Part shown: in pieces, positions 1-8,614 of the stretch
Position numbering within the stretch: the stretch's first letter is position 1
Layout of the letters: each line of letters starts with the position of its first letter
DNA from: CAWEBF01 sp963807235
GTDB taxonomy: Bacteria > Acidobacteriota > Vicinamibacteria > Vicinamibacterales > UBA2999
Reading direction: 5' to 3'
Assembly: GCA_963807235.1 (NCBI GenBank)
Contig: CAWEBF010000006.1
Location: forward strand, 248,001 to 312,000
Length of the DNA: 64,000 bases
The notes under the pieces: generated by a model
Databases searched by the model: none
What the model was told of the DNA's origin: nothing
The model's input: the letters and a program-made list of their open reading frames with translations, nothing else
Translations under genes and position numbers: made by a program

Positions 1-952
1 GCGTCAGCTCGTCGTGGTTGCGGAGGAACAGGCCCCACTGACAGGAGTCCGGAATGCTCGGCGTGCGCTCGATGATGTCGATGAGCGGCTTGCGGTCCTC
101 GAGCCGCAGCGCCATGAACATGCGCGGCATGATCGGGAAGTGAAACGACATGTGGAACTCGTCGCCCGATCCGAAGTAGGGGCGGACGTCTTCCGGCCAC
201 ATGTTGGCTTCGGCGAGCAGCACCTTGCCGGTGAAGCTGGCGTCCAGCCGCGCGCGCAGCTCCTTCAGCACGGCGTGCGTCTCGGGCAGGTTCTCGCAGG
301 AGGTGCCTTCGCGCTCGACGAGATACGGCACCGCGTCCACGCGAAACCCGTCCACGCCAAGCTCGAGCCAGAACTTCATGACGTTCCAGATCTCTTCACG
401 AACCGCGGGGTTGTCGTAGTTGAGATCCGGCTGGTGGCTGAAGAACCGGTGCCAGTAGTACGCCTTGGAGACTGGATCCCAGGCCCAGTTGGAAAGCTCG
501 GTGTCGATGAAGATGATGCGGACGCCGCTATAGCGATCGTCGGTGTCGCTCCACACGTACCAGTCGCGCCGGGGGTTGTCGACCGAGCTGCGCGCCTCCT
601 GAAACCAGGCGTGCTGATCCGAGGTGTGGTTCAGGACCAGCTCGATGACGACGCGCAGGCCGCGGCCGTGCGCCTGGTTCAGGAAGTCCTTGAAGTCCTC
701 CAGCGTCCCGTAGCTCGGGTGGATGGCCGTGTAGTCCGAGATGTCGTACCCATCGTCCTTGAACGGCGAGGGGTACATCGGCTGGAGCCAGAGACAGTCC
801 ACGCCGAGCGAGGCGAGATGATCGAGCCTCGACGAGAGGCCGGGGAAGTCACCGATGCCGTCGCCGTTGCTGTCGGCGAACGACTTGACGTGGAGTTGAT
901 AGAACACCGCGTCCATGTACCAGAGCGGATCGGCTGATCTGAGCGTCGGCAT
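1..952 (-). CDS. treS: Trehalose synthase (GH13), 3' end outside the window
   Basis: Encodes the N-terminal 317 residues of a GH13 maltose alpha-D-glucosyltransferase, which interconverts maltose and trehalose in the cytoplasm. All four GH13 regions are readable: VLNHTSDQH (region I), GFRVDAVPYL with the nucleophile Asp (region II), LLAEANMWPED with the acid/base Glu (region III) and FLRNHDELT (region IV). The stretches DSNGDGIGDFPG and CENLPETHAVLKELR are typical of TreS rather than of alpha-amylase. The ATG at 952 begins MPTLRSADPLWYMDAVFY, where family members start. The gene runs off the left edge, so a fused maltokinase domain cannot be assessed. It is divergent from the gene at 1066. 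Confidence 0.93.
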   Translation of the reverse strand, partial: MPTLRSADPLWYMDAVFYQLHVKSFADSNGDGIGDFPGLSSRLDHLASLGVDCLWLQPMYPSPFKDDGYDISDYTAIHPSYGTLEDFKDFLNQAHGRGLRVVIELVLNHTSDQHAWFQEARSSVDNPRRDWYVWSDTDDRYSGVRIIFIDTELSNWAWDPVSKAYYWHRFFSHQPDLNYDNPAVREEIWNVMKFWLELGVDGFRVDAVPYLVEREGTSCENLPETHAVLKELRARLDASFTGKVLLAEANMWPEDVRPYFGSGDEFHMSFHFPIMPRMFMALRLEDRKPLIDIIERTPSIPDSCQWGLFLRNHDELT

Positions 953-1052
953 GTATGTGCGTCACAGGCAGCCCTCTGTTGCGCTGCGGTCTGGGTATTA
1001 GTGTATGAGGGGCGAGTCCTTGGGCGCAGGAGCGCCTGGCCGGTTTCTGCGG

Positions 1053-1058
1053 TAGGCT
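1053..1058 (+). promoter_or_regulatory. Possible -10 hexamer TAGGCT, 7 nt before the ATG
   Basis: TAGGCT lies 7 nt upstream of the ATG at 1066, and no Shine-Dalgarno is visible between them. The same geometry (TAGAGT 6-7 nt before ATG) is seen at 52534 and 61442, which suggests leaderless transcription. Weak on its own. Confidence 0.3.
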
Positions 1059-1065
1059 CCCGCAC

Positions 1066-3000
1066 ATGGGTCGAGTTCTCTTCGCGGTTGTTGCGGTGGT
1101 CGGTTTCGCGGCTGGCTCCTCGACGCATCGCGCGCTCCTAGCCCAGCAGCAGGCGCCGTGCGTGGACCGTTCGAACGATCCGGCGGGCTGTCAGCCCAGC
1201 ACGTTCGATACGCCGATGGCGCAGATGCCGTCGGTGCGGGTCAATCGCCAGGGGCAGGTGGATCCGACGTCGTCCGAGGCCGACGCCAAGGCGGGCGCGT
1301 TCGACCTGGAGAAGCGCCTCCATCTCTTCCGAAACTTCGAGCACCTGCACTGGGTGGTCACAGTGCCCTCCGAGAAGAATCCCGCAACCGGGGCTTGGCG
1401 CGGAGGCGACCTGGAAGGCGCGGGCGACGGCCGCGGGCTGGGCATCGCCGGCAACTGCATCTACGTCGGTCACGCGAACGGCGCCGGCGTTCGGCGCGCC
1501 ATCAACATCTTCAGGATTCAGCCGAACCCCGAGCGCCAGCCACCGGTGCAGGTGGGCGAGATCCCGGCCATGGTCGAGGGCAACGAAGGCTTCGACGATC
1601 GCGAGCTGCGCGCGCTCGTGTATCGCACCTCCGCGGGCCAGGACCGCTTCATCATGGTCCGCAACGGCGGCACCAATACCCTCGGCCGGATGGAGACCTA
1701 TCAGATCGACCCGAACACGTGCCTGCCGATCCGCAAGAGCGAGGTGTGGGACTTCCACGCGCAGTCGCACGAGTTCTTCCTCTGGCACGATCCCGCGAAC
1801 GCGAACCGCATCCTCGCCTACATGACGAACTGGACGGGCGGCGTACCCGATCCGGAGAACCCGGGCCTCAAGGTTCCCGACCTCATGGCACTGGCGGTCA
1901 CCGACGCGGCGACCGGCGAGATGCTGCCCAGGCCGAAGCTGCTGGCGGGTTTCACGCTGCAGGAAGTGGGTGGCCCGCCGATCGACGAACGGCCCGACGC
2001 CACCGGCCTCTTCTCCGACGGCCGCTTCGCGGACTTCAGCGACTCCAAGAACGCGCTCGGCCAGGCGGGCAACTTCCAGAACCGCGAGCAGAACCGGCTG
2101 CACTCGGTGTCGGTGACCGACGACGGCGAACGCGTCTACGTGGCCGGCACGACGGCCGGCTTCTACGTCCTCAATTCCGAGGCGGTTGCCCGCGGGCGCG
2201 ATCCGGAGCTGGCGGCGGGCACGGCAGGCTGCAACCGCCGCTCGACCATCGTGTCGGTTGGCGGCGCGATCGACGCCGCGAAGCTGCCCGCGCTGGCCAA
2301 CGACTGCCTGCACATGGTGGTCAACGACGATCCCGGGCTGAAGGCGTTTCTCGCCTCGAACGCGGCGGCCGAGACGAAGGCCCAGCGGTATCTCGTGCTG
2401 CTCACCCGATCGCGGTTCGACGTCTACCCGCCGGTGAACGCCTTGCCCACCGGCACGCACAGCGCCGTGTTCGTGCCCAACCGGCCCGCACGCGTCCGCG
2501 GCAACGACAAGGGCCGTCCCGCCTACGTGTGGCTGTCCGACGAGAACGGCGGGTGCCCGCTGAACTACGCGCGGATGGTCTCGGTGGAGTCCGAGATGGT
2601 GCCGATCATGGTGGGCGCGTTCGCGATCCCCGACAACCTCGTGGACGAGTGCCTGACGCAGGCCACCACCGAACCGGGGAGCCAGCAGACGCGGCGGCGT
2701 ATTCCGCAGCAGAACCACAATCCCACCGTGTTCAAGAACCTCGTGTTCACCACGTGGTATGCGCACGGGTTGCGGGCGATCGACATCTCCAACCCGCACA
2801 ATCCGCGCGAGGTCGGTTACGCCCTGACCGTTCCGAATGGCGTGGCGCGCACGTATCCCGTATTCAAAGACGGACTCATCTACTGGGTGGACAACGACAC
2901 CGGGCTGCACGTGGCGCGCTACACCGGGCCGCGCGCCAGCGAGCTGCCGGGGCCTGGCACCGGCACCTACGAGGGCAACGCCACGAGCCCCCATCGCTAG
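1066..3000 (+). CDS. Secreted LVIVD-repeat-like beta-propeller protein
   Basis: A 644-residue exported protein of unknown function. Residues 1-26 form a signal peptide ending in ALLAQQQ. The rest looks like a beta-propeller of the LVIVD type: it contains segments such as HSVSVTDDGERVYVAGTTAG, TTWYAHGLRAIDISNPHNPR and FKDGLIYWVDNDTGLHV, in which a statement of a value alternates with strand-turn-strand patterns. Paired cysteines (for example CVDR...CQPS near residue 32) fit an extracytoplasmic location. The ATG at 1066 is the first start giving a signal peptide. A long ORF on the opposite strand is a shadow. The gene ends at a strong hairpin that also serves the convergent neighbour. Confidence 0.8.
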   Translation: MGRVLFAVVAVVGFAAGSSTHRALLAQQQAPCVDRSNDPAGCQPSTFDTPMAQMPSVRVNRQGQVDPTSSEADAKAGAFDLEKRLHLFRNFEHLHWVVTVPSEKNPATGAWRGGDLEGAGDGRGLGIAGNCIYVGHANGAGVRRAINIFRIQPNPERQPPVQVGEIPAMVEGNEGFDDRELRALVYRTSAGQDRFIMVRNGGTNTLGRMETYQIDPNTCLPIRKSEVWDFHAQSHEFFLWHDPANANRILAYMTNWTGGVPDPENPGLKVPDLMALAVTDAATGEMLPRPKLLAGFTLQEVGGPPIDERPDATGLFSDGRFADFSDSKNALGQAGNFQNREQNRLHSVSVTDDGERVYVAGTTAGFYVLNSEAVARGRDPELAAGTAGCNRRSTIVSVGGAIDAAKLPALANDCLHMVVNDDPGLKAFLASNAAAETKAQRYLVLLTRSRFDVYPPVNALPTGTHSAVFVPNRPARVRGNDKGRPAYVWLSDENGGCPLNYARMVSVESEMVPIMVGAFAIPDNLVDECLTQATTEPGSQQTRRRIPQQNHNPTVFKNLVFTTWYAHGLRAIDISNPHNPREVGYALTVPNGVARTYPVFKDGLIYWVDNDTGLHVARYTGPRASELPGPGTGTYEGNATSPHR

Positions 3001-3005
3001 CGAGA

Positions 3006-3037
3006 GACTCTGCCCCACACAGACGTGGGGCAGAGTC
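3006..3037. terminator. Perfect 13-bp hairpin between convergent genes
   Basis: GACTCTGCCCCAC (3006-3018) and GTGGGGCAGAGTC (3025-3037) pair perfectly around a 6-nt loop. It starts 6 nt after the stop of the plus-strand gene and lies 7 nt beyond the stop of the minus-strand gene, so it most likely terminates both. No strong U-tract follows. Confidence 0.75.
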
Positions 3038-3043
3038 CGCCGC

Positions 3044-3467
3044 TTACGTGCAAGTCGGAGCGACGACCTTCACGGATTCGGCGACGATCGCCGGCGGACG
3101 TACGACCTTCGGATCCGCCGGGCTGTCCTTGGCTGCGCTCGGGGGCTCCTGCACAGGCCCGGTCACTTCAACCTTCTTGTTCACGTTCGCCGACCAGTTT
3201 GATTCGGGCGATCCGGATAGGACGTACATCGTCGCCGACCCGCCCTCGGCCTTACTCAGGACGTACACGGTGCCCCCGTCGGTCGTCTTCGCCTGCACCA
3301 CACAACCGGTGAGTGTTGATTTGGGCGCCGCCTGTTCTTGAGGCGCCGCCTGTTCTTTAGGCGCCGTCTGCTTTGGCTGGTGGTTGTGCGGCCGCCTGTT
3401 CTTGCGCGAACACGCCGACAGCGCTGGCGAGCGTGACGGCGGCTATCGTCGAGGTGACATATCGCAT
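3044..3467 (-). pseudogene. Small secreted Ala/Gln/Pro-rich protein, frame broken in a repeat
   Basis: The ATG at 3467 follows a good ribosome site (GAGGAG) and encodes a signal peptide, MRYVTSTIAAVTLASAVGVF, then a Gln/Ala/Pro-rich linker. In the first frame translation stops at TAA (3357-3359). One base over, the frame stays open through KEQAAPQEQAAPK and on into a conserved-looking domain with STLTGCVVQAKTT and GGTVYVLSK, ending at 3044. About 140 residues would result if the frame were joined. The break sits at the edge of an 18-nt tandem repeat. It may be a sequencing indel, a real mutation or slippage. The mature domain is not recognised; it could be a small periplasmic beta-rich protein. 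Confidence 0.6.
3324..3359. repeat. 18-bp tandem repeat, two full copies
   Basis: The 18-base unit GGCGCCGCCTGTTCTTGA (second copy ends TTTA) occurs at 3324-3341 and 3342-3359. A degenerate third partial copy starts at 3360. On the minus strand it encodes the six-residue unit (K/Q)EQAAP in the linker of the small secreted protein. Confidence 0.8.
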
Positions 3468-3659
3468 GAGAAGCTCCTCATCAATGACCTTCCGACTATC
3501 GACCTAGCCGTTGAGGAGCAGTATTCCTGCCAAGTTCAGAAACACCGTGCCTACAAGGCGCAGTGCTGACGAGACGGCGCGCGCGAGCCCTCATAGCGTG
3601 AAAGTTCTTCACGATGCCAAGCTCCGCGGCAAGGCGCATGGCCGCGCTTCGGCTAAGGT

Positions 3660-4787
3660 TTAACGGACCGTAGGTTCCTTGGGCGAATACGACAGCACGA
3701 GCGCAGTGATGTCATCGGCCTGACGGGCCCCCGTTGCGAACGTCTCCACGGCATCCATGATCCGAGCGACTTGATCGCCTGGGGAGAGATGCCCGAGGTC
3801 TTCAACGCACGCGGCGAGCCGCTGCTCGCCGAACTCCTCGCCCTTGGTGTTGACGGCTTCGGTGACGCCGTCGCTGAAGACGATCAGCCGATCGCCATCC
3901 TGTAGCTGCACCGTTTCCTCTTCGAACGCCGCCAGTTCGAAGAGGCCGATCACGATGCCGCCCCGATCCAGCCAGCGCCGGCCCGATCGACCGATCAGGA
4001 GCGGCGGCAGATGTCCGGCGTTCGTATAGGTCAGCCGCCCGTCAGGTGTGATCGACGCGTAGAACACCGTCGCAAACCGCGCGGGAACCGGCCGACGCAG
4101 CATGGCCTGGTTGGCCAGTGCGAGCGTCGCCGCGGGACCGACGTCTTTCGGACAGACCGCAAGAATCGCCTGAAGCGATGCGCTCAGGAGCGCCGACGGC
4201 GGTCCTTTGCCCGCGATGTCTCCGAGCGTGAGCGCAAACGCGTCGTCGGGCAAGTCGAAGTAGTCGAAGAAGTCTCCACCGATCGCCTTGCACGGCAGTG
4301 ACGCCGCGGCCATCTCGAACCCGGGGCGCGTGAAGCCGCCCTGCGGGAGGAGCATCTGCTGGATCTTCGCGGCCGTGTTGAGATCGTCCTGTACCCGAGC
4401 GAGGAGGAACCCGCGAAAATCCCAGATCCGGCGCTCAGAGACGATCTTCCCGTCGGCGAAGGTGCACATCAGCACCGTCGGAAACCGCACGTGCGTGCCG
4501 GGCGATGCGAAGGCGCCGCCTTCATCGGTACCGGAGAGCGTGGCCGTCACGAACGCGCGGTTGCCCATGATGGTCGTCTCTTCGTTCTCCGTTGACAGAT
4601 CCGGGAACATCGCGAAGAGTTCCGACTCCTTGGCCGCGACTGCGGCGCGTCCTTTGATCGTGCCCGCGATCTGGGTTTCGACCGTGCAGTCCTCCGCATA
4701 GAGCGCCGCGAACCGGGAGACGTCGCGCGCCGCCCACGCCTGATGACGTTGTTCGAGAATCGCCGCAATCGCGTCAGTGGAGCTCAT
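3660..4787 (-). CDS. SnoaL-like domain fused to SpoIIE/PP2C phosphatase
   Basis: A 375-residue cytoplasmic protein. Residues 1-125 resemble the SnoaL/NTF2 fold (AILEQRHQAWAARDVSRFAALYAEDC). The C-terminal half is a SpoIIE/RsbU-type PP2C phosphatase: GGDFFDYFDL and LGDIAGKGPPSALLSA carry the first metal ligands, and FSDGVTEAVNTKGEEFG and RQADDITALVL the last. Such enzymes usually dephosphorylate an anti-sigma antagonist (STAS) protein, but no STAS or RsbW partner is visible nearby. The open frame extends to 5108. I choose the ATG at 4787 because the SnoaL fold begins there and the upstream residues look non-coding and would overlap the divergent cytochrome gene. The start is not backed by a clear ribosome site. 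Confidence 0.88.
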   Translation of the reverse strand: MSSTDAIAAILEQRHQAWAARDVSRFAALYAEDCTVETQIAGTIKGRAAVAAKESELFAMFPDLSTENEETTIMGNRAFVTATLSGTDEGGAFASPGTHVRFPTVLMCTFADGKIVSERRIWDFRGFLLARVQDDLNTAAKIQQMLLPQGGFTRPGFEMAAASLPCKAIGGDFFDYFDLPDDAFALTLGDIAGKGPPSALLSASLQAILAVCPKDVGPAATLALANQAMLRRPVPARFATVFYASITPDGRLTYTNAGHLPPLLIGRSGRRWLDRGGIVIGLFELAAFEEETVQLQDGDRLIVFSDGVTEAVNTKGEEFGEQRLAACVEDLGHLSPGDQVARIMDAVETFATGARQADDITALVLSYSPKEPTVR

Positions 4788-5041
4788 GGCCGATTGTGCC
4801 CAGGGTAGGCCGTAGGCCCGGTATCCACCACACGGAATCCGCAGGAGCAGAAGTTGTACCATATGTGACCTCGCCTGGAATGGGGCTTGCTGACTCCCTG
4901 CGAAGCGCAACGCAAATGGCCGACAGTGTGCGGAAACCTTTTTCTCCTCACTCTTCGAACTAGGCGGGAAGGCTGCGCGCCACGAAATGCGGTGACGGTC
5001 ACGAGATACCGTTAATTGCATGTACGCCTGAGAGACTCCGC

Positions 5042-6034
5042 ATGCAACTGCGACGACCTGACTCGAGGGGGAATTGGGGGTTCTGGCTGCTGCTCTGCGG
5101 GTGGGCATTCGTCACAGCGGTGACGGTCGCAACCAGCGACGACGGTCAGGAAGTGGCGCCGAAGCCCTCCGCGCCCACGACGAAGCCCGCGACGGCGCCG
5201 GTGCCAGCGCAGTCAGGATATGCGGGCAGCGACACCTGCCTGATTTGTCACTCCGACATGGAGGCCACGCTCAAGGGCACCAGGCACGGGCAGGCGCTCG
5301 ACCGGCGGACGCCGGCGGCGCAGCAGGGCTGCGAAAGCTGTCACGGCCCCGGCCAGGCGCATGTCGACGACGATGCGAAGGGCAACATCCTGAAGTTCGC
5401 CAAGGCCTCGCCTGCGGAAGCCAGTGGCGCCTGCCTGAATTGCCATGGCGGCGGCGCGCACGCCGGCTGGGAGGGCAGCAGGCACGAAGGGCGCAATCTG
5501 ACCTGCACGACCTGCCACAGCGTGCATCACCCGGTGTCCGCGGCCAAGCAGCTGGTGAAGAGCACCGAGACACAGTTGTGCGCGACGTGCCATCGCACCC
5601 AGGTCGCCAAGACCGAGCGCGCGGTGGCGCACATGCCGGTGCGCGAAGGCAAGATGTCGTGTTCGAGCTGCCACAATCCGCACGGCTCGATCAGCAACGT
5701 CAAGGCGCTGCGCACCGGCAGTTCGGTGGCCGAGAGCTGCATCACCTGTCACACCGAAATGCGGGGACCCGTGCTCTGGGAGCACACGCCGGTCCGTGAG
5801 AACTGCGCCACCTGTCACGATCCGCATGGCTCGTCGAACGATCGCATGCTGGTGGTTCGCCAGCCGATGCTCTGCCAGCGTTGCCACATCGCGACCAGCC
5901 ATCCTTCGTCGATCTACGACAAGGACGAGATCACGGTCAAGAAGAGCAACCGGATGTTCGGCCGGTCGTGTGTCAACTGCCATTCGAACGTTCACGGATC
6001 GAATCACCCGTCGGGTCAGTTTTTCATGCGATAG
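5042..6034 (+). CDS. Decahaem c-type cytochrome, DmsE/MtrA-like
   Basis: A 330-residue exported protein with an N-terminal membrane or signal segment (WGFWLLLCGWAFVTAV), a Pro/Ala linker, then exactly ten CXXCH motifs: CLICH, CESCH, CLNCH, CTTCH, CATCH, CSSCH, CITCH, CATCH, CQRCH and CVNCH. This number and spacing match the DmsE/MtrA/PioA family, whose members sit in an outer-membrane barrel and carry electrons across the outer membrane. Eleven bases downstream begins the MtrB/PioB-like barrel gene, the usual partner. Covalent haem attachment needs a Ccm/Ccs system that is not in this window. Divergent from the SpoIIE-type phosphatase gene, with a 254-bp region between them in which I see no definite site. 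Confidence 0.93.
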   Translation: MQLRRPDSRGNWGFWLLLCGWAFVTAVTVATSDDGQEVAPKPSAPTTKPATAPVPAQSGYAGSDTCLICHSDMEATLKGTRHGQALDRRTPAAQQGCESCHGPGQAHVDDDAKGNILKFAKASPAEASGACLNCHGGGAHAGWEGSRHEGRNLTCTTCHSVHHPVSAAKQLVKSTETQLCATCHRTQVAKTERAVAHMPVREGKMSCSSCHNPHGSISNVKALRTGSSVAESCITCHTEMRGPVLWEHTPVRENCATCHDPHGSSNDRMLVVRQPMLCQRCHIATSHPSSIYDKDEITVKKSNRMFGRSCVNCHSNVHGSNHPSGQFFMR

Positions 6035-6045
6035 GGGACCCGTTG

Positions 6046-8233
6046 ATGCGCGCATTCACTGCCGCTCTGATCCTGTCATTGGTGTTGTTGCCGTCGTCGG
6101 CAGTATCCGGTCAGCAGCCGGCGCCAGGACCCGCGACACCCGCGGCACCCGCGGCACCCGCGGCGGGCGCACCAGCTGACGACACCCGCAGTCTGTTCGA
6201 CACGACCTGGCGCCAGTTTCACATCGGCGGCCGCATCAGTAGCGTGGAAGGCGATCCGGCGCGGTGGCAGCGGTATCGGGACCTGCGGGACGGCCTGCTG
6301 CTCAACAACGTCCGGTACGAACACGAATGGGCGCAGACGGGACAGCTGTTCCAGGTCTCCGCCGACAACGTCGGCTGGCGCGATGGGCGCTACGTCGGCA
6401 TGCTCGAGCGTCCCGGCCGCTTCACGGTCACGGGCAGCTGGGACGGGATTCCGCAGTTCTACAGTGTCGACACGAAAACGCCCTACTCGGCCAGCGGCGC
6501 GACCCTGACTCTCGATGACGCGACGCAGCGGGCGATCCAAAACGGGCAGGGGACGCTCAGCGCCTGGGTGCCGCAGGCGCCGCAGTTCGACCTCATCGAA
6601 CGGCGCGACACCGGCATCGTCGGCGCCAGCATCAACCCGACCAGGCAGCTGCAACTGACGACCTCGTTCAAGACCCAGAAACACGCCGGCGAGCTTCCGT
6701 GGGGGGCGAGCTTCGGATTCAGCAACGATGTCGAAGTCGCGCTGCCTTACACGTCGCGCACGAACGACTTCAACATCGGCGCGGAATGGAGCAATCAGCA
6801 GAACATGCTGCGCGTCGCCTACGACGGTTCGTGGTTCACCAACCACGACGACACGCTCGTGTGGGACAATCCGCTTCGCCTCGACGACTCCTTGGAGGCA
6901 CCCGGCCGCGGCCGGATGTCCTTGTGGCCGACCAACCAGGCCCAGACCTTCAGCGTCGCCGGCTCCAGGAAGCTTGCGCGGCGTACGCAGATCACCGGCT
7001 TCGTTTCCTACGGCCTCTGGTCGAACGACTCCACGCTGCAGCCCTTCACGATCAACAGCCAGTTGCCGGTGTTTACGCTGCCGCGCCCGAGTGCGGACGC
7101 CGGGGCTCACGTCTTCTCCACCAACCTCGGGATCGTGTCGCGGCCCGCGGACGATTGGCGCGTGACGGCGCGGCTGCGCACCTACAACTTCGACAACCAG
7201 ATGCCCGCCACGACGATCACCGACTACGTCAGCTACGACTCGTCGGTAGGCACCTCCCATACCAATGGGCCGTTCGTCTACTCCCACGCGCGTGGCACCC
7301 TCACGGCGGATGCGACGTGGACCGGCCTGAAGCCGGTGGCGCTCGGGGTTGGCTACACCCGTAACCACAGCGGATACGTGCACCGGATCTACTCGGACGC
7401 CGACGAAGACACGCTCACGCTGACGGCGGATGCCGTCGCGCTGTCCTGGGGTAGCGTGCGAGCGCAGGCCGAGTTCTCCGACCGCACCGGCTCGGAGCTG
7501 GACGAAGCCCTGCTCGTGCAGATTGGCGAACAGCCGAAGCTCAGACACTACGACCTCGCCAACCGGCAGCGCCGCAAGTTCACCGGACAGCTCGACCTGT
7601 TCCCGTCGGACCTGTGGAGTATCAGCGTCAACGCCGGGGTTGGTAACGACGACTACGGCGACAGCTCCTTCGGCCTGCAGGAGTCGTCGTTCCGTGTCGC
7701 GGGTGTCGCGTTCGACGTCCAGCGTTCCAACGGACTCGGTGCCGGGGCCAGCTACAACTACGAGCGCTACGCCGGTCTGCAGCGGTCGCGATCGGCGCAA
7801 AGCCGGTGCTGAATTCGAGGATCCGAACCGCGACTGGACGGCCGATTCGACCGAGAACGTGCACTACTTTTCGCTCTACATGACGCCGCCACGGATGGGC
7901 CGGAACACCGAGGGGCGCTTCGTGTACGACTTCTCGGATGCGCGCGCGAATTACGTCTACGCCATCGTTCCGGGCGGCCCTCTGGTCCCGCCAAATCAAC
8001 TGCCAGAGGCCTACAACACACTGCAGGAACTGCGAGCGGAGATCCGCCATCGGTTGTCGAGGCGGCTTGCGGCCTCGGTGTCGTACGCATTCGAGAACTT
8101 CAGGATCTACGACTTCGCGATGGATCCCAGCGTGATCGACGGCATCGTGCAGACCAAAACGCTGGTGCTCGGCTACGTCTTTCGGCCCTACACCACGCAT
8201 TCGGCGGTGGTGAGCTTGCTCTATTACTGGTAG
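6046..8233 (+). CDS. MtrB/PioB-family outer-membrane barrel, one frameshift
   Basis: The ATG at 6046 opens a signal peptide (MRAFTAALILSLVLLPSSAV) followed by a Pro/Ala linker and a long beta-barrel of alternating strands. The first frame ends at 7812. The barrel continues one frame over with AEFEDPNRDWTADSTENVHY, a conserved MtrB/PioB-type segment, to the end FRPYTTHSAVVSLLYYW. The frame changes near 7790-7800. Joined, the protein has about 728 residues, normal for the family. The C-terminal aromatic residue fits outer-membrane insertion by the Bam complex. Known members sheathe a decahaem cytochrome to make a transmembrane electron conduit, and that cytochrome is encoded directly upstream. 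A single indel in otherwise intact sequence suggests a sequencing error. Confidence 0.87.
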
Positions 8234-8267
8234 TTCGACGTTGGCGATTCTCGATTGGAGGTTGACC

Positions 8268-8609
8268 GTGCGTATCGTGTTTCGCGTGTTGATGATTGCC
8301 GCCGTGTTCGCCGTGGTGGCGGCGCGCCCGGCCCTGGCCCAAGGCGACGCTGAGAAAGGCAAGGCCGTGTACGCCGCGCAGAAGTGTTCGGTCTGCCACG
8401 CCATTGCCGGCGCCGGCAACAAGAACCTTCCGCTCGACGGCGTCGGCACGAAACTCAGCGCCGCCGAGATCCGCGCGTGGATCGTCACGCCGAAGGAGAT
8501 GGAAACGAAGACCAATTCGACCAAGAAGCCGCCGATGCCCGACCGCTATTCCAAGCTGCCAGCGGCCGACCTCGACGCGCTTGTCGCCTACTTGTCCGGC
8601 CTGAAGTAG
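8268..8609 (+). CDS. Small monohaem cytochrome c
   Basis: A 113-residue periplasmic cytochrome c. The GTG at 8268 is preferred over the upstream ATG at 8241 because TTGGAGG lies just upstream of it and the signal peptide (VRIVFRVLMIAAVFAVVAARPALA) starts there. The mature part has one haem site, CSVCH, and a likely axial Met in KKPPMPDRY. The terminal helix LDALVAYLSGL is typical of class I cytochromes. Placed between the barrel gene and the NapC-like gene, it probably shuttles electrons between the inner-membrane cytochrome and the outer-membrane conduit (inference from context). Confidence 0.88.
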   Translation: MRIVFRVLMIAAVFAVVAARPALAQGDAEKGKAVYAAQKCSVCHAIAGAGNKNLPLDGVGTKLSAAEIRAWIVTPKEMETKTNSTKKPPMPDRYSKLPAADLDALVAYLSGLK

Positions 8610-8614
8610 GTACC

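Noticed and set aside
1138..3018. 626-residue ORF opposite the LVIVD-like gene
   Set aside because: Arg/Val/His-rich composition typical of a shadow; the plus frame has a signal peptide and repeats.
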